The position numbers and the translations under genes are program-made. 6,008 nucleotides of DNA from Gammaproteobacteria bacterium (lineage in GTDB: Bacteria; Pseudomonadota; Gammaproteobacteria; Steroidobacterales; Steroidobacteraceae), in contig JAQGOD010000461.1 in assembly GCA_028293775.1 (NCBI GenBank), forward strand, positions 1 through 6,008, in the 5' to 3' direction. Numbering within the stretch: position 1 is the first letter of the stretch; every line of letters begins with the position of its first letter. Of the stretch, positions 1 to 6,008 are shown piece by piece. The notes beneath the pieces were generated by a model, which saw only the letters and a list, made by a program, of their open reading frames with translations, was not told where the DNA came from and did no database searches.

Positions 1-1343
1 GCGTAGGCCTTGAGAGCCGGTTGTTCCATGATGCGGCGCGTGCACCGGATCGCATCGGCTGCCACCGCACGGTCCTCACGGGTCGCCAAATAATTCGGAG
101 CGATCATCGGCGGCGCGAACGGATCTGCGGAACGCGGGCGAACGGTGCCCCGAGAGCTGGGCTGTAGATTGCACGCACTCAACGTGATTGCCGGATAGCG
201 GTGCAGAGGATCCCCGAATTTATCGAGCGACAAAGGTTGCACATGAAACTCGATATTCGCTCGGCTCCGCGTCGGGTCCGAGCGCATGAAAATGCCGAGT
301 TGCGAGGGGGCCATGGTCAAGGGTCCGCGTCGGCGCAGCAGGTAGTCGAGCCCCATCCAGGTTCGTCCGAGCCTTGAATGGTATGTTTCGTTCAGAGTCT
401 TCACATTGCTGACTTTGTAGATCGCGCGCTGTTGCAAGTGATCTTGAAGATTCGAACCCACGCCCCGCCGGTGTATGAGCGTCTTGATTCCAAGCGGAGC
501 AAGCCAATCGTGCCTGCCGATTCCTGATAGGCTGAGTATTTGCGGCGAACCGATTGCGCCCGCCGACAAAATGATTTCTCCGGCCGTGCGGGCTTCGCAA
601 GTCTCGCCGTTACGCAAAAAATGCACACCGCGGGCGCGTTCGTTTTCGATGATTACCCGCTCGACCATCACATTCGTTTCGAGGCGCAAGTTGCTGCGAG
701 CCAGAGCAGGTTTTAAAAACCCCCGTGCCGCTGACCAGCGTCGGCCGCGCTTTTGGTTGACATGAAAATAACAAACGCCTTCGTTATCGCCGCAATTGAA
801 GTCCTCGACCTGCGGAATGCCGAGCTGAACGGCCGCGTCCCGCACAGCATCGAGCACTCGCCATGAGACGCGCGGTGCTTCGACGCGAAATCCGCCGCCG
901 GTCCCGTGGTGCTCGCTCTCACCGAGGAAATGGTCTTCCAGACTTCTGAAGGCCGGCAGCACGTCCCTCCATCCCCAACCATCCAATCCGAGCGATAGCC
1001 ATCCGTCATAGTCGGCGGCCTGGCCGCGCATGCTGATCATGGCATTGATCGCCGAAGAGCCTCCAATCACTTTGCCGCGCGGATAGGCGAGGGATCGTCC
1101 GTTGAGACCGGCCTCCTGCTCTGTCCTGAACATCCAATCCGATCGTGGATTGCCAATCGTGAACAAATAACCGGCTGGAACGTGGTACCAAATCCAATTG
1201 TCGAGGCCGCCGGCCTCGAGAAGCAATACCCGCCGCTTAGGATCGGCCGAGAGTCGATTGGCCAAAATACAGCCCGCCGTTCCGGCCCCTATGATGATGC
1301 AGTCATAGTCTCCTGCCAGAAGCCGGCGCTGCGCATGGTTCAT
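1..1343 (-). CDS. GMC-family FAD-dependent oxidoreductase (choline/alcohol dehydrogenase-like), C-terminus cut by window edge
   Basis: Translation from the ATG at 1343-1341 gives 447 uninterrupted residues to the left edge. Seen: an FAD-binding GAGTAG motif at residues 19-24 with the ribose-binding E43 at the end of the second strand (LLLEAGG); GMC signature 1 (PRGKVIGGSSAIN, 88-100); GMC signature 2 (GEIILSAGAIGSPQ, 255-268); VGSNLQDH at 295-302; and near the edge the family's DP...P.I.PNYL stretch. Family members are usually about 530-560 residues, so some 80-110 residues including the catalytic His/His or His/Asn pair lie outside. The family oxidises alcohols (choline, aliphatic, polyethylene glycol, aryl) to aldehydes or ketones, passing electrons to a quinone or oxygen; the substrate here cannot be read. 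There is no signal peptide, so it is probably cytoplasmic. The start overlaps the upstream ene-reductase stop as ATGA, with GAAGG directly before it, implying coupled translation. No other in-frame ATG precedes the FAD motif. Confidence 0.93.
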   Translation of the reverse strand, partial: MNHAQRRLLAGDYDCIIIGAGTAGCILANRLSADPKRRVLLLEAGGLDNWIWYHVPAGYLFTIGNPRSDWMFRTEQEAGLNGRSLAYPRGKVIGGSSAINAMISMRGQAADYDGWLSLGLDGWGWRDVLPAFRSLEDHFLGESEHHGTGGGFRVEAPRVSWRVLDAVRDAAVQLGIPQVEDFNCGDNEGVCYFHVNQKRGRRWSAARGFLKPALARSNLRLETNVMVERVIIENERARGVHFLRNGETCEARTAGEIILSAGAIGSPQILSLSGIGRHDWLAPLGIKTLIHRRGVGSNLQDHLQQRAIYKVSNVKTLNETYHSRLGRTWMGLDYLLRRRGPLTMAPSQLGIFMRSDPTRSRANIEFHVQPLSLDKFGDPLHRYPAITLSACNLQPSSRGTVRPRSADPFAPPMIAPNYLATREDRAVAADAIRCTRRIMEQPALKAY

Positions 1344-2419
1344 CCTTCAACGGCCGCGGGGTAGGTGACATAGCCCTCGGCGCCCTGCGAATACCAGGTT
1401 TTCTGATCGTCGGTGTTCAGCGGGATAGCCTTTGCGAAGCGATCAGGAAGATCGGGATTGGCCAAGAATTTTCGCCCGAAGGTGATGGCATCCGCAGCAC
1501 CTGCGGCGACGGCCGCTTTCCCGCGCGCGAAGTCGAAATCCGAATTGAGCACCAAGACTCCTTTGAATGCCTTACGGATAAGAGGGGCCACCGGCGGTCG
1601 ATCCGACTTCCCGAATGTCCCGTTCGGACCAGGCTCCCGCAACTCGAGAAATGCAACGTCCATTGCATCCAACGCCGAGGCGGCAGCTGGAAACAATGCG
1701 GACTGATTGCTGTCATCGACGCCCTGCGATTCGCCGTTGGGAGAGAGGCGCACCGCGGTACGATCCATGCCAACTGCATCGCCCAACGCCGCGACCACCT
1801 CGAGCAGCAGCCGTAGACGGTTTGCGACCGAGCCTCCGTAGGCGTCGCTGCGCTTGTTGGTGCCATCGCGCAGAAATTGATCGATGAGATAGCCGTTGGC
1901 GCCGTGAAGTTGCACGCCATCGAAGCCGGCGTCGATCGCGTTACGCGCCGCCGCGACGTAATCGCCAATCAGGCGCGGAATTTCCTCGATCGAAAGCGCG
2001 CGGGCTGCAACGTAGGGTTGCCTGCCCTCATATGTGTGCGCCTTGCCCGGCGCCGTGGTGTCGCTGGCCGACACAGGTTGCATGCCATGCACCGAGGGAT
2101 GCACCAAGCGGCCCATGTGCCAGAGTTGCGCAAATATCCGGCCGCCTGCTTTGTGCACGGAATCGGTCACGCTCTTCCATTGGGCCACGTGCTCTATCGT
2201 CCAGAGGCCGCCGGCATAAGGCCAGCCGCTGCCCTCGAGACTGACTCCAGTGGCTTCCGAGATGATCAGCCCCGCCGAGGCTCTCTGAGTGTAGTACGTC
2301 GTCATGAGGTCGCTGGGAATGTGGTCTCGGCTCGCGCGGCCTCGCGTCAAAGGCGCCATCCAAATTCTATTGGGGCAAGTGATACGTCCGATCTTAATCG
2401 GGTCGAATAGCGTGGTCAT
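1340..2419 (-). CDS. Old yellow enzyme family alkene reductase (NemA-like, FMN-dependent)
   Basis: The 359 residues span the full length of a classical old yellow enzyme, a TIM barrel that uses FMN and NAD(P)H to reduce activated C=C bonds of enals, enones, maleimides or nitro compounds. Seen: MAPLTRGRA near the N-terminus with the flavin-tuning Thr25; AQLWHMGR at 97-104 (Gln98 contacting FMN); the substrate-binding pair His172/Asn175 in LHGANGYL and the proton-donor Tyr177; the family block DQFLRDGTNKRSDAYGGS; Arg224 in VRLSP; and the phosphate-binding GRKFLANPDL with Arg316. The His-x-x-Asn form resembles yeast OYE1, whereas some bacterial enzymes such as PETN reductase have His-x-x-His. 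There is no signal peptide, so it is cytoplasmic. The gene is first in a leftward pair and overlaps the GMC oxidoreductase by four bases. N-ethylmaleimide reductase is the usual database label, but the natural substrate is not deducible. Confidence 0.96.
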   Translation of the reverse strand: MTTLFDPIKIGRITCPNRIWMAPLTRGRASRDHIPSDLMTTYYTQRASAGLIISEATGVSLEGSGWPYAGGLWTIEHVAQWKSVTDSVHKAGGRIFAQLWHMGRLVHPSVHGMQPVSASDTTAPGKAHTYEGRQPYVAARALSIEEIPRLIGDYVAAARNAIDAGFDGVQLHGANGYLIDQFLRDGTNKRSDAYGGSVANRLRLLLEVVAALGDAVGMDRTAVRLSPNGESQGVDDSNQSALFPAAASALDAMDVAFLELREPGPNGTFGKSDRPPVAPLIRKAFKGVLVLNSDFDFARGKAAVAAGAADAITFGRKFLANPDLPDRFAKAIPLNTDDQKTWYSQGAEGYVTYPAAVEG

Positions 2420-2421
2420 GA

Positions 2422-2427
2422 TTCCTT
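2422..2427 (-). promoter_or_regulatory. Shine-Dalgarno site of the ene-reductase
   Basis: The minus strand reads AAGGAA followed by TC and the ATG at 2419-2417. The core AGG lies four bases from the start, slightly close but the only purine-rich match, and it supports this start codon. Confidence 0.6.
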
Positions 2428-2452
2428 GAAATAGTGGTTACCCCGATATGCT
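2426..2452 (+). promoter_or_regulatory. Possible sigma-70-like promoter for the S9 peptidase
   Basis: TTGAAA at 2426-2431 and TATGCT at 2447-2452 resemble -35 and -10 hexamers, with a short 15-base spacer. The position, about 100 bases before the chosen peptidase start, would give a leader of roughly 100 bases. The -35 element would overlap the ene-reductase ribosome-binding site on the other strand. No comparably good promoter was seen for the minus strand. This is inference from weak matches. Confidence 0.25.
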
Positions 2453-2474
2453 AACAGGGCCGGATGCGTCAGCA
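2449..2474. promoter_or_regulatory. Imperfect dyad in the divergent intergenic region, possible operator
   Basis: TGCTAAC (2449-2455) and GTCAGCA (2468-2474) are inverted repeats matching at 6 of 7 positions, with a 12-base gap centred on CCGG. The dyad lies between the divergent ene-reductase and peptidase genes and overlaps the putative plus-strand -10 element. Ene-reductase genes such as E. coli nemA are controlled by a TetR-type repressor (NemR), so an operator here would make sense, but no regulator gene is in the window and a dyad of this size can arise by chance. Confidence 0.2.
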
Positions 2475-2549
2475 CCCGGCGCACGGCGCAATCAGTCTCC
2501 CCTTATGCCATTGGCGGAGGCATACTTTGGATTCGTACAAAAAAATTGC

Positions 2550-2554
2550 GGGGA
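2550..2554 (+). promoter_or_regulatory. Shine-Dalgarno site deciding the S9 peptidase start
   Basis: GGGGA ends four bases before the ATG at 2559. The more upstream in-frame ATG at 2448 has no purine-rich site in front of it and would put 37 polar residues ahead of the signal peptide, so this site favours 2559. Confidence 0.5.
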
Positions 2555-2558
2555 ACGC

Positions 2559-4616
2559 ATGCATAGCATGAGGCAGTTGATTGTTCTTTTAGGATTGCTG
2601 GGATTAGCAGCGGAGATCTATGCCGACCCTGCGCCGCCCGGCCGTTTCACGGTCGGCCGATACCTCGATCTACAGTCCGCCGGCTCACCGCAAATCTCGC
2701 CCGATGGGGCGCAGATCGTGTACATCCGCACCGCGGTTGACAAGCAGGAAGACAAACCGCAGAGCGCCCTTTGGATCATCAACTCGGACGGTTCGCATCA
2801 TCGCTTTCTGGCGAAGGGAAATGGGGCGGTTTGGTCGCCCGATGGCAAGAGCATCGCATTTCTGGCCGAGGGTGAGCCCAAGGGCATGCAAATCTTCGTC
2901 GTCGACCCTGGTGTGGCGGGACCACCCAGCCAGATTACGAGAGTTGCTGAGGAACTCGGCAACTTGCGCTGGTCGCCCGATGGCAAGTCGATCGGATTTA
3001 CCATGACGGTGCCCGACGCAGAAAAATGGTCAGTCAATTTGCCGGCGGCCCCTGAAGGGGCCAAGTGGGCAAATACACCGCGCTATACCGAAAGATTTCA
3101 TTATCGCCGCGACCATGCGGGATTCACCGAGCGCGGCTGGCGGCAGCTATTCCTTATCGCCAGGGATGGGGGCACCCCGCGGCAGGTGACGCGTGGCGAC
3201 TGGAGCGTGGGACAGAACTCATTTGAAATTCCCACCACGGTTGGCTGGGATTTTACGCCCGATGGCCGCTTCGCCATCGTTGAAGGGTACAAAGAAGGTG
3301 ATCCGGACCGCAACGATCGCGAGAGTTACCTCTACTCGGTGGATTTGGGGAACGGTACCACCACTCGCCTTACGAAAACGGCGGGTACTTGGGAGCGGCC
3401 TGCGGTGGCGCCGGACGGCAGGACGATCGCGTATGTGGGATTCACAAAAACCGATTCGAATCAGGTGATGGACTTGTGGACGATGTCTATCGACGGCAGC
3501 AATGCAACGTTGCAGTCAGCCGGTTTCGATCGGGAACCACAGAACCTCAAGTGGGCCAAGGATGGCGGCGTGCTCTATTTTACGGCTGAAGACCGGGGCA
3601 GCGTGCACCTTTTCGCTTGGTCTAAAGGCAAATCGATCCGGCAACTGACCAATGGCAGCGAGGTCATCAGCGAGCCGACGATCGGCGGCAGTTCCATCGC
3701 TGCAACCCGATCGTCTTTCCGAGCGCCGGCAGATATCGTGCTCATCAATGCACACCGACCCGATTCTGCCCAGCGGCTCACGCATCTCAACGATGAGCTG
3801 TTAAGAGACATTGCACTCGCCGATGCCGAAGAGCTTTGGTACGAGTCCAGCGGCGGAGCTCGAATTCAAGGCTGGATCGTCAAGCCGCCGGATTTCGACC
3901 GTGCACGCCAATACCCGCTACTGCTCGAGATCCATGGCGGACCGCAAGCCATGTTCACTGTGGGGTTCAGTCCCCAAATGCAAAATTTCGCTGCCAACGG
4001 CTATGTGGTGCTCTTCGTCAATCCGCGTGGCTCGACCGGCTACGGAACCGCCTTTGGGAATGCCATTCTCAAACATTACCCAGGCCCGGATTATGATGAC
4101 TTGATGGCGGGGGTTGACGCGACGCTCAAGCAGGGCTCGATTGATCAGTCACGACTGTTCGTGTCCGGATGCAGCGGCGGCGGCGTGCTCTCGAGTTGGG
4201 TGATCGGCCACACGCACCGTTTTGCGGCCGCCGCAGTGCGCTGTCCGGTGACGGACTGGATCAGCATGGCGGGTGAAACCGACATACCGTTCTTCACTTA
4301 TCGCTTCTTTAAAAAGCCGTTTTGGGAGGACCCGACCGATTGGCTGGAGCAATCTTCGTTGATGCACGTGGGCAACATTACGACGCCCACCCTGATCATG
4401 ACCGGAGAATTGGACCGGCGAACGCCCATTCCGCAGAGCGAAGAACTCTATGCGGCTCTGAAGTACCGCGGAGTGCCTGCAGCGTTGCTGCGTTTCGATC
4501 AGGAGTACCACGGAACAGCGCAAGTCAAGCCGTCAAATTGGATGCGCACGCAGCTCTATATGCTGAGCTGGTTTCAACGCTTCAGCGGCACGCCGCAACT
4601 GCCGGACCCGCAATAA
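2559..4616 (+). CDS. Exported S9-family serine peptidase (prolyl oligopeptidase superfamily) with PD40 beta-propeller
   Basis: From ATG 2559 the product is 685 residues. Residues 1-22 look like a signal peptide: a basic start, a hydrophobic core (LIVLLGLLGLAA) and likely cleavage after IYA before DPAPPG, so it is periplasmic or exported. Residues about 30-400 form a beta-propeller with PD40/TolB-like blades: SPDG, WSPDGK, WSPDGK, FTPDGR, APDGR and AKDGG near residues 47, 93, 139, 233, 284 and 333. The C-terminal alpha/beta-hydrolase domain has HGGP (459-462, oxyanion region), NPRGSTGYG, the nucleophile Ser539 in GCSGGG, Asp619 in TGELDRRTP and His651 in EYHGT, so the triad is complete. The family cleaves short peptides, often after proline or as an acylaminoacyl- or dipeptidyl-peptidase; the specificity cannot be read here. 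The residue before the nucleophile is Cys rather than the Gly I expect in relatives with a GGSGGG elbow. An in-frame ATG at 2568 is an alternative start without its own ribosome-binding site. Confidence 0.94.
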   Translation: MHSMRQLIVLLGLLGLAAEIYADPAPPGRFTVGRYLDLQSAGSPQISPDGAQIVYIRTAVDKQEDKPQSALWIINSDGSHHRFLAKGNGAVWSPDGKSIAFLAEGEPKGMQIFVVDPGVAGPPSQITRVAEELGNLRWSPDGKSIGFTMTVPDAEKWSVNLPAAPEGAKWANTPRYTERFHYRRDHAGFTERGWRQLFLIARDGGTPRQVTRGDWSVGQNSFEIPTTVGWDFTPDGRFAIVEGYKEGDPDRNDRESYLYSVDLGNGTTTRLTKTAGTWERPAVAPDGRTIAYVGFTKTDSNQVMDLWTMSIDGSNATLQSAGFDREPQNLKWAKDGGVLYFTAEDRGSVHLFAWSKGKSIRQLTNGSEVISEPTIGGSSIAATRSSFRAPADIVLINAHRPDSAQRLTHLNDELLRDIALADAEELWYESSGGARIQGWIVKPPDFDRARQYPLLLEIHGGPQAMFTVGFSPQMQNFAANGYVVLFVNPRGSTGYGTAFGNAILKHYPGPDYDDLMAGVDATLKQGSIDQSRLFVSGCSGGGVLSSWVIGHTHRFAAAAVRCPVTDWISMAGETDIPFFTYRFFKKPFWEDPTDWLEQSSLMHVGNITTPTLIMTGELDRRTPIPQSEELYAALKYRGVPAALLRFDQEYHGTAQVKPSNWMRTQLYMLSWFQRFSGTPQLPDPQ
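2832..2987 (+). repeat. In-frame 18-base direct repeat marking two propeller blades
   Basis: The same 18 bases, beginning TGGTCGCCC and ending GGCAAG, occur at 2832-2849 and 2970-2987, offset by 138 bases (46 codons). Each encodes the W-S-P-D-G-K turn of a PD40 blade in the S9 peptidase. A third SPDG lies exactly 46 residues before the first copy but is not identical at DNA level. Confidence 0.9.
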
Positions 4617-4625
4617 TGTGGGATT

Positions 4626-4674
4626 GCACCGCCAGTGATCGGCACGCTCTTCCTACATGCGGTGCGCAGCCGAT
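4626..4674 (+). other. Interleaved stems in the leader of the DUF883 gene
   Basis: GCACCGC (4626-4632) pairs with GCGGTGC (4659-4665), and ATCGGC (4638-4643), inside that loop, pairs with GCCGAT (4669-4674), outside it. The two perfect stems of 7 and 6 bases have H-type pseudoknot geometry. No T-run follows, so this is not an intrinsic terminator for the peptidase gene. It may be chance in GC-rich sequence. Confidence 0.25.
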
Positions 4675-4705
4675 GGGCAACACTGCAGCTCCGCCAGGGT
4701 AAACC

Positions 4706-4710
4706 AGGAG
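4706..4710 (+). promoter_or_regulatory. Shine-Dalgarno site of the DUF883 gene
   Basis: A strong AGGAG lies three bases before ATG 4714 and six before ATG 4717. The six-base spacing is the more usual, favouring the second of the two tandem ATG codons, and both rule out the in-frame ATG at 4657. Confidence 0.75.
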
Positions 4711-4716
4711 TCGATG

Positions 4717-5019
4717 ATGAACAATAACAATGCGATGGATCAGTTGGTATCTGAGGCTGAGGAACTGCTGTCGAAATTGCAGGATGCGACCAATCCGGAA
4801 ATCAAAAGGCTGCGTGCGAAGGTCGAGTCAGGATTGGCCGACGCGAAGCGCGCAGCATCCGATCAAGTGCAACTCGGTGCTGAAAAGCTGCGTGAGGTGA
4901 CAGGTTCGGTAGTCGCCTACGTGAGGGAGAACCCCTGGATAGCGGTCGCCGCGGGCACCGCCATCGCTGTGGCTTTTCTATATATGGCCTTTTCGGCTCA
5001 AGGCAGCGACGACGACTGA
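4717..5019 (+). CDS. ElaB/YqjD/DUF883-family membrane-anchored protein
   Basis: This small protein has 100 residues from ATG 4717 (101 from ATG 4714), the normal family length. Residues about 8-65 are a charged, heptad-like helix (SEAEELLSKLQ, IKRLRAKVES, ADAKRAASDQ), probably coiled coil. The family hallmark VRENPW comes next, leading into a single hydrophobic membrane segment at about 74-93 (IAVAAGTAIAVAFLYMAF). In E. coli, YqjD and ElaB are stationary-phase, inner-membrane C-tail-anchored proteins, and YqjD has been reported to bind ribosomes; the same role here is inference. An oddity is the tail SAQGSDDD, which is acidic where many relatives end in a basic RR. The gene follows the S9 peptidase by 100 bases with its own ribosome-binding site, so it may be separately transcribed; no clear promoter was seen. 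It converges on the UvrA-like gene. Confidence 0.9.
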   Translation: MNNNNAMDQLVSEAEELLSKLQDATNPEIKRLRAKVESGLADAKRAASDQVQLGAEKLREVTGSVVAYVRENPWIAVAAGTAIAVAFLYMAFSAQGSDDD

Positions 5020-5039
5020 CACCACGTGCCCGAAGTCCC

Positions 5040-6008
5040 TTAGGCAATCAAAGGCGCCAAATAAGCTGCGGTACGGCTGTCCTCATGAGCGGCGATATCG
5101 GCCGGCGTGCCGGTCGCGACCACGCGGCCGCCCTCGTCGCCGGCACCCGGTCCCATGTCGATGATCCAATCGGCCGCTGCGGCCACACGCATTTCGTGCT
5201 CGGCGACGATGACGGTATTTCCGGCTTCCACCAACGCATCGAGTTGGACGAGGAGCCTGTCCACATCCGACGGGTGCAGTCCAATCGTGGGTTCGTCGAT
5301 CACGTACAAGGTCGATGCGCGCGGTACGCGCTGAAGTTCCGTGGCAAGCTTGATTCGCTGTGCCTCGCCGCCGGACAGCTCGGTCGCCGGTTGACCGAGA
5401 CGCAAATAACCCATACCCATGTCGCGAAGCAGGCGCAGAGGCCTCAAGACGCCGGAATCGCTTGCAAAGAATTCACATGCCTGACCGACGGTCAATCCCA
5501 GCACGCCGGCGATGGTCTTGCCGCGATAGGAGACTTTCAAGGTCTGCTCATTGTAGCGGGCACCATGGCACACAGGGCAGGGCGCATAGACACTCGGCAT
5601 AAAAAGCAATTCGACGCATACGAAGCCTTCGCCTTCGCACTTGGGGCAGCGGCCCGCGGCGACGTTGAAGGAAAAACGGCCGGCGGTATAGCCGCGTGCC
5701 TTGGCGGCCGGAGTCGCCGCAAAAAGCCTCCGCACCTCATCGAATAGGCCGGTGTAGGTCGCCAGATTCGAGCGCGGCGTGCGGCCAATTGGTTTCTGAT
5801 CGACCGTGACAAGACGAGCAAAGACCTCGGCGCCGGTGATGTTGCCATCCGTGCCCTGTGTTGGCAGCCTTGGTTGCTCCTCAAGGTCCCCGTCTTGTGC
5901 GGTATTCTTGGCCTGCCCCAAGTGATCTGTCATCAATCCAATGAGGGCTTGGCTCACGAGAGTCGATTTGCCCGAGCCCGATACACCCGCGACCACAGTG
6001 AACGCGCC
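5040..6008 (-). CDS. uvrA: UvrA-family ABC ATPase, C-terminal half (probable class II, UvrA2-like); start beyond window
   Basis: The frame is open to the right edge, giving 322 residues ending at TAA 5042-5040. Numbered from the edge, seen are: the second Walker [10 protein letters not shown] (8-16); the UvrA hallmark IGRTPRSN followed by ATYTG; GRFSFNV; a C-terminal zinc finger CPKC...CPVC (Cys121, 124, 144, 147; CX2C-X19-CX2C); ABC signature LSGGEAQR (211-218); Walker B YVIDEPT with IGLHP after it; and the switch histidine in AEHE (271). UvrA recognises DNA damage as a dimer and loads UvrB in nucleotide excision repair. [17 protein letters not shown] and the GPGAGDEGG tail remind me of class II UvrA proteins, which lack the UvrB-binding domain and are linked to DNA-damaging drug tolerance. 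That domain sits in the unseen N-terminal half, so the class is not settled. The GTG at 5996 lies inside the Walker A strand and is not a start. Confidence 0.93.
   Translation of the reverse strand, partial: GAFTVVAGVSGSGKSTLVSQALIGLMTDHLGQAKNTAQDGDLEEQPRLPTQGTDGNITGAEVFARLVTVDQKPIGRTPRSNLATYTGLFDEVRRLFAATPAAKARGYTAGRFSFNVAAGRCPKCEGEGFVCVELLFMPSVYAPCPVCHGARYNEQTLKVSYRGKTIAGVLGLTVGQACEFFASDSGVLRPLRLLRDMGMGYLRLGQPATELSGGEAQRIKLATELQRVPRASTLYVIDEPTIGLHPSDVDRLLVQLDALVEAGNTVIVAEHEMRVAAAADWIIDMGPGAGDEGGRVVATGTPADIAAHEDSRTAAYLAPLIA

Noticed and set aside
445..465. GGTTCGAATC on the minus strand, resembling a tRNA T-loop
   Set aside because: The flanking bases do not form the five-pair T stem, no acceptor or anticodon arm is present, and the stretch encodes the conserved VGSNLQDH motif of the GMC enzyme.
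220..1197. Apparent string of short minus-strand frames suggesting a decayed gene
   Set aside because: Reading the third minus frame shows one intact GMC reading frame; the short frames are out-of-frame shadows.
1877..2410. A 177-codon plus-strand open frame opposite the ene-reductase, and a 183-codon minus-strand frame at 1417-1968
   Set aside because: Both lie within the ene-reductase, which has conserved family motifs along its whole length; their composition is Arg/Ala-rich and matches no family.
4657..4659. ATG 4657 as start of the DUF883 protein
   Set aside because: It has no ribosome-binding site, lies within the stem region, and adds 19 residues not typical of the family; AGGAG at 4706-4710 points to 4714/4717.
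4617..4705. A promoter for the DUF883 gene
   Set aside because: TTGCAC at 4624-4629 has no acceptable -10 partner at normal spacing, so I could not support a promoter call.
4987..5004. GCCTT/AAGGC hairpin near the end of the DUF883 gene as a terminator
   Set aside because: The stem is five pairs, lies inside the coding region and is not followed by a T-run.
5085..5747. A 220-codon plus-strand open frame opposite the UvrA-like gene
   Set aside because: It is the antisense of a gene with all UvrA motifs intact, has no ribosome-binding site or recognisable domain, and is a typical GC-rich shadow frame.
5994..5996. GTG as start codon of the UvrA-like gene
   Set aside because: It lies in the beta strand just before the Walker A motif, and the frame continues upstream with family-like residues (GAFT) to the window edge.

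Overview
The window is GC-rich bacterial chromosomal sequence, roughly 60% G+C by eye, densely coded on both strands. Protein character (ElaB/YqjD/DUF883 anchor protein, classical old yellow enzyme, UvrA-type ABC ATPase) points to a proteobacterium. A gammaproteobacterium of the Xanthomonadales/Steroidobacter type is my guess from general resemblance, but the sequence alone does not prove it.

Layout. Positions 1-1343 (minus strand) hold most of a GMC-family FAD oxidoreductase whose C-terminus lies beyond the left edge; the frame is open and intact throughout. Its start codon overlaps by 4 bases (ATGA) the stop of an old yellow enzyme-type ene-reductase at 1340-2419 (minus), so the two form a coupled unit transcribed leftwards. 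A 139-base divergent intergenic region (2420-2558) separates this from a rightward gene for an exported S9-family serine peptidase (2559-4616), with a signal peptide, a PD40-type beta-propeller and a complete Ser-Asp-His triad. A 100-base spacer with a good Shine-Dalgarno site leads to a small membrane-anchored DUF883/ElaB-like protein (4717-5019). Converging on it, 20 bases away, is the C-terminal 322 residues of a UvrA-family ABC ATPase (5040-6008, minus), probably class II (UvrA2-like); its start lies beyond the right edge.

How the genes fit together. The ene-reductase (C=C reduction with FMN) and the GMC enzyme (alcohol oxidation with FAD) plausibly act on the same or successive unsaturated alcohol/carbonyl compounds. 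The peptidase, the DUF883 protein and the UvrA-like ATPase are independent housekeeping, envelope or stress functions with no visible link to the redox pair. No RNA gene, mobile element, CRISPR array or integrase remnant was seen, and there is no gene-free stretch longer than about 140 bases. I did not find a convincing undescribed system; the findings are modest, local oddities.
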